Part shown: positions 6,229 to 9,699 of the stretch, piece by piece
How the letters are laid out: each line of letters begins with the position of its first letter
Position numbering within the stretch: the first letter of the stretch is position 1
Assembly: GCA_005884825.1 (NCBI GenBank)
Contig: VAZT01000175.1
Span: 1 to 9,699, forward strand
Length of the DNA: 9,699 nucleotides
Direction of reading: 5' to 3'
DNA from: Alphaproteobacteria bacterium
GTDB taxonomy: Bacteria; Pseudomonadota; Alphaproteobacteria; ATCC43930; CGMCC-115725
Notes under the pieces: generated by a model
Told to the model about the DNA's origin: nothing
Database searches by the model: none
What the model saw: only the letters and a program-made list of their open reading frames with translations
Position numbers and translations under genes: made by a program

Positions 6229-7014
6229 ATGGCCACATTTGACCCGCGGGAAAAAGCTCGGCGCATAGTCGAACTGTTTCGGCGTCGCCAGCCTATCGAA
6301 ATATTGCCGGCCGATCTTTACCCGGCAAACCTCGACGAAGCTTACGCCATTCGGCGGGCTTTTCAGGAGGTCGAGGAAACCGACGGGCGGGGCGCTGTCG
6401 CCGGCTACAAGATCGGGCTTACGACGCCTGTCATGCAGAAGCTCTGTGGGGTCGGCGAGCCCTGCTACGGCGCGATTTTCGCGCGCGAGGTCCATCATCG
6501 CCGTGCCGAGCTGGCAGCGGCGGATTACTGCCGCCTCGGGGTCGAAACAGAGATCGCTTTCCGGCTGGGCGAGGACCTGCCGCAAGGCGGTGACCCCGGT
6601 AAGATCGCCGCGACGGTCGAGAGCTGCATGGCGGCAATCGAGCTGATCGAAGATTTGCATTATGATTACAAGCGGCTCGACGCTGCGGCGATGGTAGCCG
6701 GCAACGTATGGAATGCCGGGGTGGTGCTCGGGACCCCGGTGACCGGCTGGCGGGACCAAGATTTGGCTCGGGCTACGGCCCGGCTGTCGATCAATGGGCA
6801 GGAGATCGGCAGCGGAAACGGCGGCGATGTGATGGGCCATCCGCTGAATGCGCTCGCCTGGCTCGCGGACAAGCTTGCGGCAGCTGGAAACCCATTGCGG
6901 CGCGGTATGATCGTCATGACCGGGAGCATGGTCCCGATCCAATACCCGGTGGCGGGCGACCGGGTAGTGATCGAAGTTTCCGGCCTTGGCACGGCGGAGC
7001 TCATGTTGAGCTGA
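6229..7014 (+). CDS. 2-keto-4-pentenoate hydratase-like (MhpD/FAH-family) enzyme
   Basis: A 261-residue cytoplasmic protein of the fumarylacetoacetase-fold hydratase/decarboxylase group. The metal-binding acidic residues appear as E106 and E108 in VETEIAF and E138 in AAIELIED, the same spacing as in MhpD; K61 in GYKIGLT, GAGVV-like NAGVVLG (162-168), and GDVMGHPLNALAWL (199-212) are further family signatures. Length fits MhpD (about 265). MhpD-type enzymes hydrate 2-hydroxypenta-2,4-dienoate in meta-cleavage pathways; relatives hydrate hepta-dienedioates or decarboxylate 4-oxalocrotonate, so the exact substrate is open. No aldolase (MhpE) or semialdehyde dehydrogenase partner is seen nearby, which argues against a compact meta-cleavage operon here. 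A GGAG stretch lies about 10 bases upstream of ATG 6229. Confidence 0.88.
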   Translation: MATFDPREKARRIVELFRRRQPIEILPADLYPANLDEAYAIRRAFQEVEETDGRGAVAGYKIGLTTPVMQKLCGVGEPCYGAIFAREVHHRRAELAAADYCRLGVETEIAFRLGEDLPQGGDPGKIAATVESCMAAIELIEDLHYDYKRLDAAAMVAGNVWNAGVVLGTPVTGWRDQDLARATARLSINGQEIGSGNGGDVMGHPLNALAWLADKLAAAGNPLRRGMIVMTGSMVPIQYPVAGDRVVIEVSGLGTAELMLS

Positions 7015-7016
7015 TG

Positions 7017-7037
7017 CGGCCGGAAAACATCCGGCCG
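7017..7037 (+). other. Intercistronic hairpin before the SPFH gene
   Basis: A perfect 8-base-pair stem, CGGCCGGA (7017-7024) and TCCGGCCG (7030-7037), with loop AAACA. It begins 2 bases after the hydratase stop codon and ends at the GGGGAGG ribosome site (7037-7043) of the next gene. No T-run follows, so it is not a classic intrinsic terminator; it may stabilise the upstream mRNA end or modulate access to the ribosome site. Confidence 0.6.
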
Positions 7038-7048
7038 GGGAGGTTTCG

Positions 7049-8836
7049 ATGTTTTGGGTAGTTGTAGCACTTTTGTACTTCGTGCTGGCGGCGGTGGCGC
7101 CGAGTATCCTCGGCCTCTTCGTCAATCGCGCGCGGCCGGATTTCCGGACGCTGTCGCTGTCGCTGCGGATCGTGTTTGTGGCGATCGCGCTGATCTGTCT
7201 GGCCGCAACTTCGTATGTTCACGTTGAATCGGATGAGATTGCGGTATTGAACAAGATTTACGGGACCACCTCGCTGCCTGGCGAGCACATCATCGCGACC
7301 AATGGAGAAAAGGGTCCGCAGGCCGAGATCCTGACCCCCGGCTGGCATCCCTGGTTTCTCGTCAATGTGATCTATCAGGTCGAGAACAAAAAGGTCGTTT
7401 CCATTCCATCGGGTAAATACGGGTTCTTGAACGCGAAAGATGGGGCGCCGCTTCGTCCCGATCAGTTCCTGGCCGACGCGTTTCCTCCCGAGCATGAGCT
7501 GGACATGCTCGACGCCGAATATTTCCTCACTCACGGCGGCCAGCGGGGCCCGCAGACGACCATCCTGACGCCGGGAAATTACCGGCTCAACACGTATCTC
7601 TGGGACCTCAGCGTCTATAACGCTGTGGATGTCGCCGAAGGCTTTGTCGGCGTCGTCAAGTCCAATGTCGTCGACTCGGTGCATTTCGGCAATTTGAACG
7701 CGGACAAGCCGGCCTCCTGCCAGCAAAAGATGGTGTCGACAAATGCGAGCGGCGAAGCCGTCGCCGCCAGAGAAGCAAAAACCGATGAAGGCAAGCTGAC
7801 TGCGACCCTGGTTCCGGTCGGCTGCATCGGGATCTGGGAGAGAGCTCTGCAACCCGGCCGCTATTACGCGAATGAAGCGGCGTACAAGATCACGATGATG
7901 AGCACCCGAGTGCAGACCTGGGAGTTCAAGGGCGGCTATAAAAAACGCTACATCGACCTCAGCCTCGATCAGGCGGGCAATCTGACCCAGTCGCCACGCT
8001 CCGAAGATCGTCCGGTGCCGCCCGGCTCGGCCGACCCGGCGATCACGCCGTTTGTCGAAGGCTGGCTGGTGCCGCTCGAGCTTCGGGTTCTCGCCCAGGT
8101 TACGCCCGACAATGCGCCCTTTGTCGTCGCCTCGGTCGGTGGGCTGCCCGAGATCGAGAACAACATCATGGTCCCGACCATCCGCTCGATCGTCCGCAAT
8201 GTTGTCGGTGCGCAAGGCCGCCATGTCTTGGATCTCGCCGACAATCGCGCCGAGCTCGAGCACGCGGTCGAAGATGCCATTCGCCCCGAGGGCTTGCGGG
8301 CGGGGATCGTCATCAAGGAGGTAAAGTTCGGCGATCCGGCATTGCCGCCCGAGCTTCTGGTGTCGCGGCTGCGCCAGCAATTGGCGGACCAGCTTCAGGT
8401 CACCTACCAGCAGGAGCAAAAGGCGCAGACGCAACGGATCGAAACCGAAAAGGCCCGAGCGACGGCGGAACAACAGCACCAGCTGGTGGAGTCGGTGATC
8501 GGCGTTCAGGTCGCCGAGCAGAACAAAAACGCGGCGAAGCTGCACGGCGAGGGTCAGAAGCTCGAGCTCGAGGAAATTGCCCAAGGGCAAAAGGCGCAAG
8601 CGGACGTGCTGGGCCAGGACCGGGTGCTGACGATCACCCTTGTTCAGCAGCTGCTCAAAACCATCCAGGAAAAGCCGGAGGTGGTCTCGCTGATTGGAAA
8701 GCTGGTTCCGCAAACCGTCGTGTCGACCGGTGGCCAAAGCACCGGGCTCGACAGCGCCGCGGCGATTTTCGGCGCACTCCTCAACAACGGCAGCGGCGCG
8801 ACACCGGCACTGACCGGACAATCCTCCAAAAAATGA
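7049..8836 (+). CDS. SPFH/band-7 (flotillin-like) membrane protein
   Basis: A 595-residue protein with two N-terminal hydrophobic segments (about 3-25 and 39-56), then a mostly beta-rich region, an SPFH/band-7-like domain (about 195-430, with EGFVGVV, an extended VPLELRVLAQVTPDNAPFVV strand segment and IRSIVRNVVG), and a charged Gln/Glu/Lys-rich helical or coiled-coil region (about 437-525), ending in a Gly/Ser-rich tail. This order is that of stomatin/flotillin-like scaffold proteins that oligomerise on membranes. A PG-turn motif recurs three times before or at the start of the SPFH part: GPQAEILTPG (89-98), GPQTTILTPG (167-176) and ERALQPG (264-270). GGGGAGG is 5 bases before ATG. No NfeD-type partner is seen within the window, which is usual for many flotillin loci but not all. 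Biological role unknown. Confidence 0.87.
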   Translation: MFWVVVALLYFVLAAVAPSILGLFVNRARPDFRTLSLSLRIVFVAIALICLAATSYVHVESDEIAVLNKIYGTTSLPGEHIIATNGEKGPQAEILTPGWHPWFLVNVIYQVENKKVVSIPSGKYGFLNAKDGAPLRPDQFLADAFPPEHELDMLDAEYFLTHGGQRGPQTTILTPGNYRLNTYLWDLSVYNAVDVAEGFVGVVKSNVVDSVHFGNLNADKPASCQQKMVSTNASGEAVAAREAKTDEGKLTATLVPVGCIGIWERALQPGRYYANEAAYKITMMSTRVQTWEFKGGYKKRYIDLSLDQAGNLTQSPRSEDRPVPPGSADPAITPFVEGWLVPLELRVLAQVTPDNAPFVVASVGGLPEIENNIMVPTIRSIVRNVVGAQGRHVLDLADNRAELEHAVEDAIRPEGLRAGIVIKEVKFGDPALPPELLVSRLRQQLADQLQVTYQQEQKAQTQRIETEKARATAEQQHQLVESVIGVQVAEQNKNAAKLHGEGQKLELEEIAQGQKAQADVLGQDRVLTITLVQQLLKTIQEKPEVVSLIGKLVPQTVVSTGGQSTGLDSAAAIFGALLNNGSGATPALTGQSSKK

Positions 8837-8839
8837 GGG
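8835..8839 (+). promoter_or_regulatory. Ribosome-binding site deciding the GST start
   Basis: GAGGG overlaps the TGA stop of the SPFH gene (8834-8836). It is only 1 base from ATG 8841, too close for initiation, but 7 bases from ATG 8847, a normal spacing. This favours 8847 as the true start and implies coupling to translation of the upstream gene. Confidence 0.65.
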
Positions 8840-8846
8840 CATGACC

Positions 8847-9485
8847 ATGGCCCATCCGATCGTCTACGGCCCGGCCGGCAGCACCTATGTCTGGAGCGCG
8901 CGTCTGGCTCTGGCGGAAAAGGGCGTGACGCACGAGCTGGTCGAGGTGCCGTTTGGCGCCCATCGGCAAGAGCCGCACCTCTCGCGCCAGCCCTTCGCGA
9001 AGGTCCCCTCGTTCGAGCATGACGGTTTTGCGCTCTACGAGACGCAGGCGATCATGCGCTATGTCGACGAGCGCTTTGCGGGGACGCCGCTGCAGCCCGA
9101 AGATGTGCACGAATGGTCGCGGATGAACCAGATCATCGGCATTGTCGATGCCTACGCCTGGCCCAGCATCGCCGGCGCGATCCTCTTCAACCGCATATTG
9201 GTGCCGCGGCTTCTCGGCGGCATGCCCGACGAGGCGGCGATCGCGGCGGCGTTGCCGCGCGCCCTCCTATGCCTTTCGGAGATCGACCGTCTAATGGAGG
9301 ACCACCGGTTCCTGACCGGCGCTCACATCAGTCTCGCCGATTTGATGGTGATCCCGCTGCTCTATCATTTCGGCAACGTGCCGGAAGGCCGCGCGCCAAT
9401 GGCGGAGCATCCGAAACTGCAGAACTGGGTTAAGCAGATGGAGACGCGGCAGAGCTTCCAGGTGACTAAGCCCCTTCCGTTCTGA
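8847..9485 (+). CDS. Glutathione S-transferase family protein
   Basis: A 212-residue cytosolic GST. The thioredoxin-like N-terminal domain (about 1-78) has the strand IVYGPAGSTYVWSAR, the cis-Pro signature KVPSFEHDG (Pro54) and the glutathione gamma-glutamyl contact LYETQAI (E65-T66, in place of the usual E-S). The helical C-terminal domain (about 85-212) carries the N-capping box SLADL (162-166). These support glutathione binding. The catalytic residue is uncertain; Ser12, Thr13 or Tyr14 near the first helix are candidates. Substrate is unknown; bacterial members act in detoxification, dehalogenation or maleylacetoacetate isomerisation. Start chosen at 8847 on ribosome-site spacing; the in-frame ATG at 8841 would add two residues. 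It follows the SPFH gene by 10 bases and is followed 5 bases later by a membrane-protein gene. Confidence 0.92.
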   Translation: MAHPIVYGPAGSTYVWSARLALAEKGVTHELVEVPFGAHRQEPHLSRQPFAKVPSFEHDGFALYETQAIMRYVDERFAGTPLQPEDVHEWSRMNQIIGIVDAYAWPSIAGAILFNRILVPRLLGGMPDEAAIAAALPRALLCLSEIDRLMEDHRFLTGAHISLADLMVIPLLYHFGNVPEGRAPMAEHPKLQNWVKQMETRQSFQVTKPLPF

Positions 9486-9490
9486 TTACC

Positions 9491-9699
9491 TTGCGTTTGC
9501 TGCAGCTTGTTGCGGTGGTCATGACGGCGCTGGCGTTTGTGCCCGTCGGTGCCCATCTGTTCGAATTACCCAACAAGATCGGCCTTTCCGAGCAGCACTA
9601 TTTTGTCGTCCAGTCGATCTACCGCGGTTGGGCGCTGTTCGGCGTCGTGATCTTTGCCGCCATTGCCGCCAATTTAACCGTTGCTGCCACGCTGTGGCA
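9491..9699 (+). CDS. DUF1772-like small membrane protein, N-terminal part
   Basis: The frame is open from a stop at 9467-9469 to the right edge; 69 codons are visible from TTG 9491. The visible part has a hydrophobic helix (about residues 2-24), a HLFELPNKIGLS segment, an IYRGWALFG segment and a second helix (about 50-69). The order helix, H-x-x-E-L-P-N-K, Y-R-G-W, helix is what I recall of DUF1772/anthrone-oxygenase-like four-helix membrane proteins. Start is uncertain: TTG 9491 keeps the whole first helix and is 5 bases from the GST stop, while ATG 9521 would cut into it. No clear ribosome site is seen before either. Function not established; the C-terminal part lies outside the window. Confidence 0.7.
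   Translation, partial: MRLLQLVAVVMTALAFVPVGAHLFELPNKIGLSEQHYFVVQSIYRGWALFGVVIFAAIAANLTVAATLW

Noticed and set aside
7001..8848. A 615-residue open frame on the minus strand opposite the SPFH gene
   Set aside because: It mirrors the SPFH gene almost end to end, shows no domain signature, and arises from codon bias.
1..9699. Search for CRISPR arrays, insertion sequences, integrases, toxin-antitoxin pairs and defence genes
   Set aside because: No regularly spaced repeats, no transposase or integrase motifs and no recognisable defence-system domains were seen; the gene content is metabolic and membrane-related.

Overview
The window is a high-GC, densely packed stretch of ordinary bacterial chromosome. 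Codon use, the two Val-type tRNAs, the M. tuberculosis-like long NAD synthetase and a GC-rich palindrome of the sort familiar from rhizobial genomes suggest an alphaproteobacterium, probably of the Hyphomicrobiales (Bradyrhizobium-like or Xanthobacteraceae-like). That placement is inferred from gene style and was not searched.

Layout. (1) 1-251: the 3' end of a HAD phosphatase of phosphoglycolate phosphatase type. (2) 369-2072, plus strand: a metallo-beta-lactamase-fold lactonase-like hydrolase, followed 3 bases later by a luciferase-like flavin/F420 oxidoreductase, a two-gene operon. (3) 2238-2407, plus strand: two tRNA-like genes, both with anticodon CAC. The first is a clean tRNA-Val; the second has an abnormal anticodon loop and one extra base. 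(4) 2411-5926, minus strand: a dedA-family membrane protein, then nadE (glutamine-dependent NAD+ synthetase), then a GC-rich palindromic repeat, then a short-chain dehydrogenase that appears to lack about 45 internal residues. (5) 5927-6228: a divergent intergenic region holding a second, unrelated palindromic repeat. (6) 6229-9699, plus strand: a 2-keto-4-pentenoate hydratase-like enzyme, a 595-residue SPFH/band-7 membrane protein, a glutathione S-transferase, and the 5' part of a DUF1772-like membrane protein.

Working together. The lactonase/luciferase-like pair could act in sequence on one small molecule, with oxidation giving an ester or lactone and hydrolysis following. dedA and nadE are tightly spaced and probably co-transcribed. 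The hydratase, SPFH, GST and DUF1772 genes form a co-directional run whose members do not share an obvious pathway.

I found no CRISPR array, insertion sequence, integrase, toxin-antitoxin pair or recognisable defence system. The items most worth a second look are the internally deleted dehydrogenase, the aberrant second tRNA, the lactonase/oxidoreductase pair and the repeated PG-turn motifs in the SPFH protein.
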